This document shows positions 18,069-27,598 of a stretch of 64,000 nt of DNA, one piece after another (the stretch's first letter is position 1; each line of letters starts with the position of its first letter). Location of the stretch: positions 194,926 through 258,925 of the forward strand of contig JANRJQ010000014.1 of NCBI GenBank assembly GCA_033763895.1. Reading direction: 5' to 3'. Both the position numbers and the translations under genes were made by a program. Below the pieces are notes generated by a model that saw only the letters and a list, made by a program, of their open reading frames with translations, was not told the origin of the DNA and did no database searches. Source of the DNA: Chloroherpetonaceae bacterium (GTDB taxonomy: Bacteria > Bacteroidota > Chlorobiia > Chlorobiales > Thermochlorobacteraceae).

Positions 18069-18862
18069 CTAAAAAGTATTGGTGGGTGTATCGAACCTCG
18101 CTTCGGCGGTTTGTGGAATATCGGAGCGAGTTGTTTATTGATTTGCTTGGGAAGTTGTTTATTCCCATTACGGTTCAGGTGGTGTTATGGTCGGCCATTT
18201 TCGAATCGGATTCTAAGGCGGAAATTGGTGGATACAGCTATTTGCAGATGGTTCGATATGTGGTGATGAGTTTGCTCATTGCAAACCTGATGCGGGTTGA
18301 CCGGATTGAGCGAGAAATTGCCGCTTCCATTCGCGATGGCGATCTCAGCCGATTCCTCATCAAGCCCATCGACTTTATGACCTATCAATTCACAGCCTTC
18401 CTTGCCGATGTCACGCCTGTTTTTGCTGGTTTTTTTGTGTTGTATCTCGGGTCACTTGTGATTGGGGTGGTTGAGCTCAATGGGTACGCAGTCTCCATTG
18501 CCTTTATCACCTTACTTGTAGGAATGTATCTTTCGTATATGATGGGGTTTTTGATTGCGCTTTTTGCTTTTATGATGGATGAAATCTGGACACTCTTTGT
18601 GATGAAAGGGCTTCTTTTTTGGTTTATCACCGGCCAAATACTCCCGCTTGATTTTTTACCGAAACCTCTCTTTGAAACGCTCTCTTTCTTACCATTTCAG
18701 TTTCTCTCATATTTCCCGGCAAAAGCGTTTTTAGGTCAGCTTTCTACGGAATCCTTGAATTTAGGGCTACTTCTTTCGCTCGTTTGGTCGATGATCTTTT
18801 ATGCGGCTTATCGGCTTATTTGGAAACTTTCCATTCATCGATATGCCGCTTTTGGGGGGTAA
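18062..18862 (+). CDS. ABC-2-type transporter permease
   Basis: Integral membrane protein of 266 residues with six predicted helices, resembling the uncharacterised ABC-2 permease family (ABC2_membrane_6). The IREIAASIRDGDLSRFLIKPID-type cytoplasmic loop is the family's hallmark (here RIEREIAASIRDGDLSRFL). Translation probably starts at GTG 18062, overlapping the previous gene; there is no ATG nearby. No ATPase subunit or second permease adjoins it, so its partners must be encoded elsewhere. Confidence 0.8.
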   Translation: MVTKKYWWVYRTSLRRFVEYRSELFIDLLGKLFIPITVQVVLWSAIFESDSKAEIGGYSYLQMVRYVVMSLLIANLMRVDRIEREIAASIRDGDLSRFLIKPIDFMTYQFTAFLADVTPVFAGFFVLYLGSLVIGVVELNGYAVSIAFITLLVGMYLSYMMGFLIALFAFMMDEIWTLFVMKGLLFWFITGQILPLDFLPKPLFETLSFLPFQFLSYFPAKAFLGQLSTESLNLGLLLSLVWSMIFYAAYRLIWKLSIHRYAAFGG

Positions 18863-18870
18863 TGTTTCAC

Positions 18871-21648
18871 TTACTTTTGTTTGGTTTGAAGTGGAAAAGT
18901 GAGTATAAATTCGCTGCCTTTTCCTTCTTCACTTTGGCATTCGATGCTTGCCCCGTGAAAATCGAGCACCATTTTTACGAACGACAGCCCGATTCCAAAC
19001 CCGCCTTGACCTGTGCTTTGCGCTGATTCACTGCGGTAATACGCGTCAAATATTCTTGGTAAATCTTTTTCGTTAATTCCGATTCCATCATCTTTGATCC
19101 TGAGAACAACCGATTTATCCCAACGAAGTTTCAAAGTAATTTTTTTGGTTTCCTGAGCGTATTTGATTGCATTGGATAATAAATTCTCAATGACTTGTTT
19201 CAGAAGCCCTTCATCGGCATATATCATTGGCTCATCCAAATCCGACTTCGCTTGGATTTCGGTTTCAACGCTAAAGTTTTGCAGGGAGAATTGATACGCC
19301 ATTGATTGTAATACTTCCGTCATTGCTTTAGAAAGGAAAATTGGCTTTAGTGAAAAGAGTGTTTCATATTCGCGCGATTCCAGCCGAGCATAATTCAGAA
19401 TAGATGAAATCAATCGCGACAGCCGGTCGCTTTCGCCCTCAATAATCGAAAGATATTTTTCTTGCTGATCCGGCGCTACACCGTTTTTAAGCAGTTCGGA
19501 AAAGAGCTTTATCGATGCCAAGGGGGTGCGCAAGTCGTGCGAAACACCCGCCAACATTTTTGTTTTTAGCGAACCGATTTCCCGAAGTCTTCGACTTTCT
19601 TCGGCCTGCCAGAGCGCTTCCTGCTCCATCATCCATTTTTCATCATACGCCTGAAATCGCTTTGCCAATTGTAGCAGATTCTTGATATCATCATCATAAA
19701 AGAGTGCGCCTTGGAGCTTTGGAGGAAAGATGCACATGAACCTACTTTTTTCGAATTTCCTTGATTGCGGAGTCGTGACCGAAAACGAGATGATACCGCC
19801 GATTTCTCGTTCAACGAGTGCCCGTGGTAATGTGCAGATCATATACCCATTTCCTTCACTTTCTCTGACTGTCGAGACTGATGGATTGAGCCATATCCCG
19901 AATCGCCCTTCCATCAAACGGGTTTTACGAACAATAAATTGAGCGGTGTGAATGAACTTAGGAGACCTTTTTGCACTTCTGTTTCGCTCACGCGTAAAGC
20001 AAAGTAGTGGTGATTCCGAAGCACCGAAGAGAGGCGCCTCTTCAACGCCCAGCGCTTTTGAGAGATATAGTTCCATTGTCTCTTGCATTGCTTCTCTTGT
20101 CAAGCATTGTGACAAGGCATCGTCAAAGCCGGAAAGGAGCTCTCTGGTGTTTTGCTGGGCTTGAAAAAACCATCGTTCAGACAAATTTTTTATACCAGTG
20201 GCCGCCGGTTGAAATGAAACCGCCGCAACAAGCGATATCAATACCCACATCAAGATTTGCTGATTCAGCGGCAATGCAAAAATTGAAAGGACTGCATAAA
20301 GACAACCGCCGATTAGCATCAAAGCAAGCCACTCCGAAGCGCGTTTGATTCCACGCGGTGTAATCTGTTCGATTCGCTCTTCAGTAAATCGAAGCTCAGC
20401 AAGAAGTATCATCAGCAAGCCACCTATACATAAACCCACTGCAAGCGGCATTGAAAGAAATACACTCAATGCTGACGGCGGTTTTGTGTGTATGATTGCA
20501 GGAAGCAGGGTAGAAATGAAGTAGCCCGAAAGAGGAATCAGAAAAGCAATTAGATAAAAGCCCGATTTGCGCGCAAGCGCATCGCGCTCGCGAATTCGCA
20601 AGTTTGGCATCTTGACTTCTTCAATCAAACTGACAATCGTTTTTAGAAAAATAATCATCCACACCCAATGCCAAGCTACATACCCCCATTTTTGAATTTT
20701 AATATTGATGAATTGGCTTTCACCGAAACCTGCCGATTGAAACCAAAGCGTGCATTCAAACCCGATTGCAATGAGGAACCCTATCCCTGAACTCCACACC
20801 ACTTGATTTACATTCGGTTCTAAAGGGAAATTTTGAAACTTATTCAAGAGCCCGTTTCGCAAAGCCAGTCTTTTCGATCGAGCTTTCCAGAGCGCTTTAA
20901 ACCGACTGAGAAGAAAAAGGGTAAGGATTGGAAAAAGCATGACATGAGTCGCTCGATAGGCCAACGCTTCCCATTTTTCACCCGGAAAGTGTGCCCCTAA
21001 AAGCAGAAATAACGAAATGCCCGTTAACCATAATGCCTGCCAGTCCTCGCCTTTTCGTGCTTCTCGCTTTGCCTTCCCCCGGTGATTCAAAACGAAAAGG
21101 ATGGCTGTCGAAATCCCTAAAAGAATGAAGAGTAACCCACGATGTAATGGAGAAATTTTTTCTTTGAACACAACGCTGCTTGAAATCGCTCGAGTTGATA
21201 TGACTGAATCGGGCGTCACAACGACAGAAGGCGACAGTGACACCGAATAAAATCGAAGGATCGTATCTCGCTCGATGAGGAGAGAAATAGAATCGCCGGG
21301 CTTTGCATGTCGAAGTGGAAAGAGAATCTCCTCTTTATCTCGTATTCGCCTCCCTGAAATTCCGATGATTCGGTCGCCGCTTTTAATTTCAATCCCTTCC
21401 TCAGCATCTGCAATGACATACTGTTTCAGTTTTGGGGATTCGCTTGCTTTTGGTTTCTTTTCTTCTTCCTTGCTTTCCTTTCTTTCTGTGTTTTTATTTT
21501 GAAGTGCCTCTTTATGTTCAATTTCAAAAACAGAAAAGGGATAAGACGGAAGCATACTCGCCTTATAAATCATTTCAAAAGCAAGTAGAATTACGGCGAC
21601 TTCAAGCGAAATAAAAAGGGCTTTTTTCAATTGAAAACTTCTTGACAT
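18871..21648 (-). CDS. Membrane sensor histidine kinase with N-terminal PDZ-like region
   Basis: A protein of 925 residues. After a first membrane helix (about 10-30) a charged Lys/Glu linker leads to a PDZ-like segment (about 75-135: GIEIKSGDRIIGISGRR). Several membrane helices follow (about 165-500), then a GAF-like region and the kinase core. The phospho-acceptor His is in GVSHDLRTP (about 704). The ATPase domain has NLLSNAIKYA, DDGIGI, the F-box region and GFGIGLSFVK. No response regulator gene adjoins it. The ligand is unknown; a PDZ domain at the N-terminus of a kinase is unusual. Confidence 0.88.
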   Translation of the reverse strand: MSRSFQLKKALFISLEVAVILLAFEMIYKASMLPSYPFSVFEIEHKEALQNKNTERKESKEEEKKPKASESPKLKQYVIADAEEGIEIKSGDRIIGISGRRIRDKEEILFPLRHAKPGDSISLLIERDTILRFYSVSLSPSVVVTPDSVISTRAISSSVVFKEKISPLHRGLLFILLGISTAILFVLNHRGKAKREARKGEDWQALWLTGISLFLLLGAHFPGEKWEALAYRATHVMLFPILTLFLLSRFKALWKARSKRLALRNGLLNKFQNFPLEPNVNQVVWSSGIGFLIAIGFECTLWFQSAGFGESQFINIKIQKWGYVAWHWVWMIIFLKTIVSLIEEVKMPNLRIRERDALARKSGFYLIAFLIPLSGYFISTLLPAIIHTKPPSALSVFLSMPLAVGLCIGGLLMILLAELRFTEERIEQITPRGIKRASEWLALMLIGGCLYAVLSIFALPLNQQILMWVLISLVAAVSFQPAATGIKNLSERWFFQAQQNTRELLSGFDDALSQCLTREAMQETMELYLSKALGVEEAPLFGASESPLLCFTRERNRSAKRSPKFIHTAQFIVRKTRLMEGRFGIWLNPSVSTVRESEGNGYMICTLPRALVEREIGGIISFSVTTPQSRKFEKSRFMCIFPPKLQGALFYDDDIKNLLQLAKRFQAYDEKWMMEQEALWQAEESRRLREIGSLKTKMLAGVSHDLRTPLASIKLFSELLKNGVAPDQQEKYLSIIEGESDRLSRLISSILNYARLESREYETLFSLKPIFLSKAMTEVLQSMAYQFSLQNFSVETEIQAKSDLDEPMIYADEGLLKQVIENLLSNAIKYAQETKKITLKLRWDKSVVLRIKDDGIGINEKDLPRIFDAYYRSESAQSTGQGGFGIGLSFVKMVLDFHGASIECQSEEGKGSEFILTFPLQTKQK

Positions 21649-21955
21649 CGATAAAAAAATGGTCGATAAGTGGAAAAGCCGAATTTTTTTTCACCTATTT
21701 TTTGAACAAGATCACATGCTTCAGTCCTCATTCATAATCGTATGATACTCATACTTTTTGAACTTTTTTACTTCATCCTTTCTTAATACCTCTCTTGTCA
21801 ACGGCTACGGAAAAAATTCTTATATTGAAGTTTTGTAGGAGAGTTTCCAATAAATCAGCATTAACTCAATCACGCACAATTGAAGAGTCAATTTGAAATC
21901 TAAAGGCTTTGCAATTTTCGGTGATTGTTTAGAAAAATGAATTTGACCAATCCAG
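21649..21955. other. Intergenic region between divergent kinase and glycosyltransferase genes
   Basis: A gap of 307 bases without a supportable gene. It should carry divergent promoters. TATATTGA near 21820 resembles the Bacteroidota -7 element (TAnnTTTG) imperfectly. A short open frame from the ATG at 21937 is out of frame with the glycosyltransferase and gives no recognisable protein. Confidence 0.35.
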
Positions 21956-22984
21956 TTGAATCCTTCAGTCGATATTATCATTCCTCATTTTAACGGAAGC
22001 GCAATTCTCTTGGGTTGTTTAGCCTCGCTGAAAAGAACAGATTACGCGGCAATGAAAATATTTATTGTCGATAATGGAAGTACCGATACAAGCATTCAAG
22101 AGGCGCGCACACTTTACCCTGAAATTGAAATTCTTTCTTCTCCAGAAAATTTAGGTTATGCCGGAGGGTGTAATTTTGGGTTCGAAAAAACCAACTCACC
22201 CTATGTTGTTTTCTTAAACAACGATACCGAGCATTCACAGGATTGGCTTAAGCATCTTGTTGAGAAAGCACAAAGTGACTTCAAAATTGGGGCACTTCAG
22301 CCCAAGATTCTTTCGATTCAATCGATAAAGCAAGGGAAGCGCGTTTTTGATTATGCCGGTGCCGCCGGAGGCCTTTTAGACCGATTGGGTTACCCGTATG
22401 CTTATGGGCGGATGTTTAGTCATGTTGAGTCTGATTCCGGACAATTCAATCATGTTTCTAAAATCTTTTGGGCTTCAGGTACCGCAATGTTTGCTCGTCG
22501 CTCAGCCCTTGAAAAGGTTGGCATCTTTGATACCGATTTCTTTGCTCATATGGAAGAGATTGATGTTTGTTGGCGTCTTCAATTGGCAGGGTATAAAATT
22601 TTAGCTGAACCGAAATCAGAAGTTTATCATTATGGCGGGGCAACATTAGCCGCAGGAAGCCCGCAAAAAGTCTATCTCAATCATCGCAACAATGTGATGA
22701 TGCTACTTAAAAATCTATCAACGGTCAATCTTTTTTTTATTGTACCGGTTCGCTTATTGCTCGAAGTGCTTTCAATTGCTTTTTACTTGAAAAAAAGCGG
22801 TTTCGAATATGCTGGGTGTGTGGTCCGTGGCCTTGTTTGGAATCTTAAAATGCTATTTAGAAATCTGCGAAAGCGATCTGCCATTCAGTCTTTTCGAATC
22901 AAAAGCGATTCGGAGATTTTTCAAAATCTCCCGTTTGCAAAAGTTTTACTCAGTGTGGCTTTTCGGCCATCTCAATCAACATAA
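21956..22984 (+). CDS. Glycosyltransferase family 2 (rhamnosyltransferase-like)
   Basis: GT-A-fold glycosyltransferase of 342 residues. VDIIIPHFNG at the start, FIVDNGSTD, ENLGYAGGCNFG and the metal-binding NNDTE are typical of the WbbL-like branch that adds rhamnose or related sugars to polysaccharide intermediates. The homology begins right at TTG 21956; the frame is closed by TGA at 21944 and the next ATG lies well inside the fold, so a TTG start is chosen. It opens the polysaccharide set running to 27522. A membrane-associated C-terminal helix is likely (about 255-275). Confidence 0.88.
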   Translation: MNPSVDIIIPHFNGSAILLGCLASLKRTDYAAMKIFIVDNGSTDTSIQEARTLYPEIEILSSPENLGYAGGCNFGFEKTNSPYVVFLNNDTEHSQDWLKHLVEKAQSDFKIGALQPKILSIQSIKQGKRVFDYAGAAGGLLDRLGYPYAYGRMFSHVESDSGQFNHVSKIFWASGTAMFARRSALEKVGIFDTDFFAHMEEIDVCWRLQLAGYKILAEPKSEVYHYGGATLAAGSPQKVYLNHRNNVMMLLKNLSTVNLFFIVPVRLLLEVLSIAFYLKKSGFEYAGCVVRGLVWNLKMLFRNLRKRSAIQSFRIKSDSEIFQNLPFAKVLLSVAFRPSQST

Positions 22985-23026
22985 TCAGTTACTGACACGA
23001 GCGATGCTCTCTCGTAATCCATAAAC

Positions 23027-24085
23027 ATGAAAAACGCGCTTAAAATCATTTTATCGTTGGGTATCGCCGGTTTCTTTTTTTGGCTTGCCTTTCGCGACTT
23101 CACCGCCAAAGATTTTCAGGATGTAATGGCAGCCATAGCTGATGCAAATTTTCCACTCCTTGTCATCTCCTTCTTTATCTTGATTCTCAGTCATATCATT
23201 CGCGCTTGGCGTTGGGGGCTTTTGCTATCGACAATCAAGCCAAAATTAAGTTTGATTAATCTTTTCAATTCCACAATGATTGGCTATGCCGTCAATCAAG
23301 CCTTGCCTCGAGTTGGAGAGCTCACCAAAAGTTTTAATCTATCAAAAGCAGAATCTCTCGATCCTAAAAAAGTATTGGCATCGGTAGTTGTTGAACGTAT
23401 CTATGATACCCTGCTTTATGCTGTTCTTTTGGCGGGGTCAGTATTTCTGTTTCGCACCCCAATCAATGCTGCCTTTAATAAAATTTCTTTATTCGGCTTT
23501 CAAGTCACCGTAGAATACGCTACTTATTTGATGCTGCTCGCTGCCATTATTATTTGGTTGATTGCCACTGCTATATCGTTTTATCCTGAACAGATTTCAG
23601 AAAAGATTGCCTCAATATTAAAGAGCAATAAAATTTCGGATCATTGGTCGGAGCGTATCAGGCGTTGGATTTCCTCTTTTATTGAGGGCTCAGCGGCTTT
23701 GAAAGACAAAACGAAGTATGTTGAAATTATTTTTTCATCGCTTGCCATTTGGAGTCTTTATTGGATGGCGTCACTCCTTCCGGCATTTGCCGTTGACTTC
23801 GGAAAATACGGAATTGGTTTTTGGGAGTCGCTTGTGGTGATGTGCATTTCTGCTTTAGGGCAGTTGATAACACCGGGCGGCGCAGGAACATATCAATATG
23901 CCTGCACAGTCGCCTTGGAAACGGTTTTTCATGTACCTAAAACCGATGCTGCAGCTTATGCATTAATCACTTTTTTCATTCAGTTGTTTTCTTCGGCACT
24001 CGTTGGCGTTTTTTGCTTTTTTTGGCAACAAATTCGCTTTGCCGAAGCGGCACAAGACTTGACTTCCGTCAAGGCCAAGGGATAA
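23027..24085 (+). CDS. Lysylphosphatidylglycerol synthase TM-like/flippase-like membrane protein
   Basis: Integral membrane protein of 352 residues with about eight helices. The segments ALPRVGELTKSF, VVVERIYDTL and ITPGGAGTYQY are characteristic of the LPG_synthase_TM/AglD-like family (UPF0104). Members have been linked to lipid or glycolipid translocation. It lies between the glycosyltransferase and the PHP phosphatase, on the same strand, which fits a role in polysaccharide lipid-carrier handling (inference). Confidence 0.85.
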   Translation: MKNALKIILSLGIAGFFFWLAFRDFTAKDFQDVMAAIADANFPLLVISFFILILSHIIRAWRWGLLLSTIKPKLSLINLFNSTMIGYAVNQALPRVGELTKSFNLSKAESLDPKKVLASVVVERIYDTLLYAVLLAGSVFLFRTPINAAFNKISLFGFQVTVEYATYLMLLAAIIIWLIATAISFYPEQISEKIASILKSNKISDHWSERIRRWISSFIEGSAALKDKTKYVEIIFSSLAIWSLYWMASLLPAFAVDFGKYGIGFWESLVVMCISALGQLITPGGAGTYQYACTVALETVFHVPKTDAAAYALITFFIQLFSSALVGVFCFFWQQIRFAEAAQDLTSVKAKG

Positions 24086-24142
24086 GGCAATCCTTATATT
24101 GATTTGTGAGATTGCCTTTTTCCATTTTAATGACTTGATTTT

Positions 24143-24976
24143 ATGATTGATATTCATTCACATCTCTTGCCGGGCGTCGATGACGGCGCCAAAACCATTT
24201 CAGAATCCTTGAAAATTCTTGAAGCCTCCGCTCGCATTGGAATTACGGCCATTTCTGTAAGCCCCCACTTGTATGAGATGGATTTTAAGGAAGAGACTTT
24301 CCCCAAAATTCATCGCGCAATGCAAGAGGTCAAAGAAGCCGCTCTTAAAGAAGGATTTGACATTTTTCTTTCTCAAGGCTATGAAGTTTATTTAACCGAC
24401 CAAAGTCACCGCTTTGTATTAAATCATCACGCATTTTTAGAACAAAGCGGCGTTGAGCGAAAAGAGGAAAAGTTTGCCTTAATTGAGATGCCTGAAATGA
24501 GCATCCCGATGAATTTTCTTCATGTCTTGTTTGAATTGAAACTTTCCGGTGTTACCCCAATCATTGCTCACCCCGAGCGAAATGCTTTGGTTGAAACCCG
24601 CTTTGATATTCTTGATCGCGCCTTTGAAATGGGAGCTTTGTTTCAATTGGACGCCGGAAGTATTCTTGGGGCATTTGGTGAATCGCCTAAATTAAATGCG
24701 GAAAAATTGCTGAAAAGGAGAATGATACATCTTGTTGGTTCCGATGTTCACAATCTCTCTTCTCGCCCGGTTGATTTATTGCATCTCTCCCGAGAAGCAA
24801 TTGGGAGTAGGCTTGGAGACGATTTCTATGTAAAATCCATCTTCGTTACTAACCCCGGCGCTGTTGTTAAAGGGAAAACTGTATTGGCTCATCAATTTAT
24901 GCGTCAACCTCACGAACCGCAAGAGCCACAAAATGAACCTTGGTGGAAGCGTTCTTTACGAAAGTGGGTCGCATAA
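24143..24976 (+). CDS. PHP-family tyrosine-protein phosphatase (CpsB/YwqE-like)
   Basis: Manganese-dependent protein tyrosine phosphatase, 277 residues. Metal-binding motifs are IDIHSHLLPGVDDG at the N-terminus, SPHLYE, HPERN (about 148) and SDVHN near residue 201. Such enzymes dephosphorylate the tyrosine-rich tail of BY-kinases. The kinase gene follows 122 bases downstream, so they very likely form a matched pair controlling chain length or export of a capsule or exopolysaccharide. Confidence 0.92.
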   Translation: MIDIHSHLLPGVDDGAKTISESLKILEASARIGITAISVSPHLYEMDFKEETFPKIHRAMQEVKEAALKEGFDIFLSQGYEVYLTDQSHRFVLNHHAFLEQSGVERKEEKFALIEMPEMSIPMNFLHVLFELKLSGVTPIIAHPERNALVETRFDILDRAFEMGALFQLDAGSILGAFGESPKLNAEKLLKRRMIHLVGSDVHNLSSRPVDLLHLSREAIGSRLGDDFYVKSIFVTNPGAVVKGKTVLAHQFMRQPHEPQEPQNEPWWKRSLRKWVA

Positions 24977-25042
24977 ACGCTTGCTTTCCTTTGAAGAATT
25001 TAATGGAATAAAAAGTGGGCTGAACCAATCGGTTTAACCTGC

Positions 25043-25050
25043 TATATTTG
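25043..25050 (+). promoter_or_regulatory. Candidate Bacteroidota-type -7 element
   Basis: TATATTTG fits the Bacteroidota -7 consensus TAnnTTTG and lies about 49 bases before the ATG of the tyrosine kinase gene. No clear -33 TTTG partner is visible at the right distance, so this is tentative. Confidence 0.3.
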
Positions 25051-25098
25051 TTTTTTCTAACGGCAATAATTGCCAATTATCTTTGTATCGATTATACT

Positions 25099-27522
25099 AT
25101 GGAAGACACGCGTAACGGCTCACGACCAAACACTCCAAACGGAGCCTCACGTAATGGAGCGCCTTTTCGCCCACAACAAAATGAAGAGAGCGAAGACGTT
25201 AGCATTCAAGAGTTGCTTTTTACCTACTGGCGTGCGGTTAATCGAGGGAAGTGGATTATTCTTATCATTTTTATTCTTTCCATCAGCGCATCCATCTACT
25301 TAAGCTCGCTTCAACCTGACATCTACGAAAGCAACACCACAGTCATGATGTTCAATCAACGTAGTTCTGCTTCTGTTGTAGTTAGTTTGGGAATGACAGC
25401 TGAGCGAGAAACACAAACGGCCAATGAAATCTTTCTTTTAGAAAGTCGAACGGTACTTGAAGAAGTTGCTTACCGATTGGTGAATACACTGTATCAAAAC
25501 CCACAGCTTAAACGAGACACCCTCAAAATAATTCAATCACCTTTAGGCGGGATTGACCGCATAGACGCAATTGCGGGAAAAATCAGGGGTGGAATGACCA
25601 TTTCTGCCGTTATCGGAACCAATGCGCTTTCCATTGCCTTTCGTGCCGTTGATCCTTATGAAGCCGCGACGGTTTCACGCGCAATTGCTGAAACTTATAT
25701 CGAACGGAGCCGCAATAGCCGCAACAATGCCGCGCGCGTGCTTCGCTTGTTTATTGAAGATCAAATGCGCCTTAAGAAGGATGACCTTGCACGAAAGGAG
25801 CAAGAGTTGCAGTCATTTATGGAAGAAAATCATTTAGTTTCAATCGACGCAGAAGCCGAAAAGTTAATTGCCCGTCAATCAGAAGCACTCGCTAAAATTG
25901 ATGAAGCGAATATCGTTTATAGCGGTCTTGCGGCTTCGCTTGAGGCCTATAACCGTGAAATTGAAGAATTGCAAGAAAAACTTCCAACGACCGTCATTCA
26001 AGCCACTTTAGATCCTTATACCAAATCTTTCCAATCTGAAATTGCTCGTTTAGAATTTGAACGAGATCAAATTTTAGCCATTCCGAATACAAGAGACAAT
26101 CCAAACACGAAAAGCCAATTGGATGGAATGGAAAGCCAAATTGTGGCCTATCGGTCAAAGCTTGAAGAAGCTGTTCGGAAACAATTGCAACAAGGTTCTA
26201 CAAGAAATTTGGGTCAAGAATATCTTAATTCATTAATTGGGAAAAAAATTGAAACTGAATTGCAAATGGTTTCAATCGAAACCCGCCTTAAAGCCTTAAA
26301 AGCCTTGGCTGAAAGTTACGATAAGGCATTTTTGAAAACACCTATAAAATCAATTGAGTACACCCGATTAAAGCGGAATTATAACATTGTCGAGGATTTA
26401 TATACACTTCTGATGAAACGCTACCAAGAGGCGTTAATTGCTGAAGAGCAAGTTCCAAGCACCGCCGAAGTTGTTGATGCGGCAGTTCCTAATTTTTGGC
26501 CTGTGGCGCCCAATCGATCGAAAAATATCTTCATCGGCGCTTTTCTTGCATTTGCGCTTTCGGTGGGTTTTGTTGTACTCCTTCAATTTTTAGATCGCGC
26601 TGTTTACACCCCAGAGCAAGCTGAATTAATGGGGACTCTTATCGGCACTGTTCCAGTGATTTCTACCTTCGACGAAACCGTTAGAACTCGAAGTGATGCC
26701 AAAAAGGCTCAAGATATTCTGGATCTGGAACGCAAAGTCGCCCCTCAGCTCATCACCCATTTCGACCCGAAAAGCACGGTTTCAGAAGCCTATCGTTCAC
26801 TTCGTACCAATTTGCTTTTTTCAGGCTCCGCCTTTCAAATTGACATCCAAGGTAAAGGGAAAGCTTATATCGTAACCAGCTCTTCACCTAAAGAAGGGAA
26901 ATCAACCACAATTTCAAATCTTGCCATCACTATAGCGCAAGGTGGACAAAAAGTACTGCTCGTTGATACCGATTTACGTCGCCCGGTTTTGCATAATATT
27001 TTTGGATTTAATAAAGAGCCCGGTCTCACAAATTACTTGGTTGGACGAACCAGCCTCGATGATATCATTCGCCCAAGTTTGGTTCAAAATCTTGATGTCA
27101 TTACTTCAGGAACCATTCCTCCAAACCCCTCTGAACTTTTGGCAATGAGCCGTATGCGTGACTTTTTAGAGCAAATGCGCGAACGCTATGAAATTATTCT
27201 ATTTGATACACCACCGATTATAGCTGTTACAGATGCACAAGTTTTAACCAAAATAACTGATGGGGTTGTCTTAATTATTTCCTCAGGGACAACACAAGCC
27301 GATCTCGCTAAACGCTCACGCGATGCCGTATTAAAAGTTAACGGAAACTTACTTGGATTTGTACTTAATAACTTCGATGTGACCAATACCTACGGTTCTT
27401 ACTATCGTTATTACAGGTACTATAACTACTACTACGATCCAAAAAATACCAAACAACTTCAAAAAACACTTTTGGATCGAATAGCAGAAAAACTCTTCTT
27501 AACCGAAAATAAATCATTGTAA
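25099..27522 (+). CDS. Wzc-like polysaccharide tyrosine autokinase
   Basis: A protein of 807 residues combining a Wzz-type chain-length domain and a BY-kinase. A cytoplasmic N-terminus is followed by a membrane helix (about 58-78), a periplasmic region with long coiled coil (about 205-390) and a second helix (about 475-495). The kinase has Walker A SPKEGKST, Walker A' VLLVDTDLRRP and Walker B IILFDTPP. The C-terminus carries a dense tyrosine cluster (YGSYYRYYRYYNYYY), the autophosphorylation tail. ATG 25099 is chosen over an upstream ATG at 25048 because the extra residues overlap the promoter-like sequence. It should drive polysaccharide export with the phosphatase gene upstream. Confidence 0.93.
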   Translation: MEDTRNGSRPNTPNGASRNGAPFRPQQNEESEDVSIQELLFTYWRAVNRGKWIILIIFILSISASIYLSSLQPDIYESNTTVMMFNQRSSASVVVSLGMTAERETQTANEIFLLESRTVLEEVAYRLVNTLYQNPQLKRDTLKIIQSPLGGIDRIDAIAGKIRGGMTISAVIGTNALSIAFRAVDPYEAATVSRAIAETYIERSRNSRNNAARVLRLFIEDQMRLKKDDLARKEQELQSFMEENHLVSIDAEAEKLIARQSEALAKIDEANIVYSGLAASLEAYNREIEELQEKLPTTVIQATLDPYTKSFQSEIARLEFERDQILAIPNTRDNPNTKSQLDGMESQIVAYRSKLEEAVRKQLQQGSTRNLGQEYLNSLIGKKIETELQMVSIETRLKALKALAESYDKAFLKTPIKSIEYTRLKRNYNIVEDLYTLLMKRYQEALIAEEQVPSTAEVVDAAVPNFWPVAPNRSKNIFIGAFLAFALSVGFVVLLQFLDRAVYTPEQAELMGTLIGTVPVISTFDETVRTRSDAKKAQDILDLERKVAPQLITHFDPKSTVSEAYRSLRTNLLFSGSAFQIDIQGKGKAYIVTSSSPKEGKSTTISNLAITIAQGGQKVLLVDTDLRRPVLHNIFGFNKEPGLTNYLVGRTSLDDIIRPSLVQNLDVITSGTIPPNPSELLAMSRMRDFLEQMRERYEIILFDTPPIIAVTDAQVLTKITDGVVLIISSGTTQADLAKRSRDAVLKVNGNLLGFVLNNFDVTNTYGSYYRYYRYYNYYYDPKNTKQLQKTLLDRIAEKLFLTENKSL

Positions 27523-27529
27523 AGCCATC

Positions 27530-27566
27530 AAATCATAAAGCGCCTCTAAAAGGCGCTTTATGATTT
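27530..27566. terminator. Strong 16-bp hairpin between convergent genes
   Basis: AAATCATAAAGCGCCT (27530-27545) and AGGCGCTTTATGATTT (27551-27566) are perfect reverse complements with a 5-base loop. The T-rich arm end replaces a separate T tract in either direction. Position between the convergent kinase and fni genes supports a bidirectional terminator. Confidence 0.85.
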
Positions 27567-27598
27567 ATGATTGAAAGAAGCCAAGTGGCACAATAACC

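Noticed and set aside
21937-21960. ATG at 21937 as start of the glycosyltransferase
   Set aside because: It is in a different frame; an in-frame TGA at 21944 leaves TTG 21956 as the workable start.
27530-27566. Perfect 16-bp inverted repeat as an operator or recombination site
   Set aside because: Its position between two convergent stop codons is explained by a bidirectional terminator.
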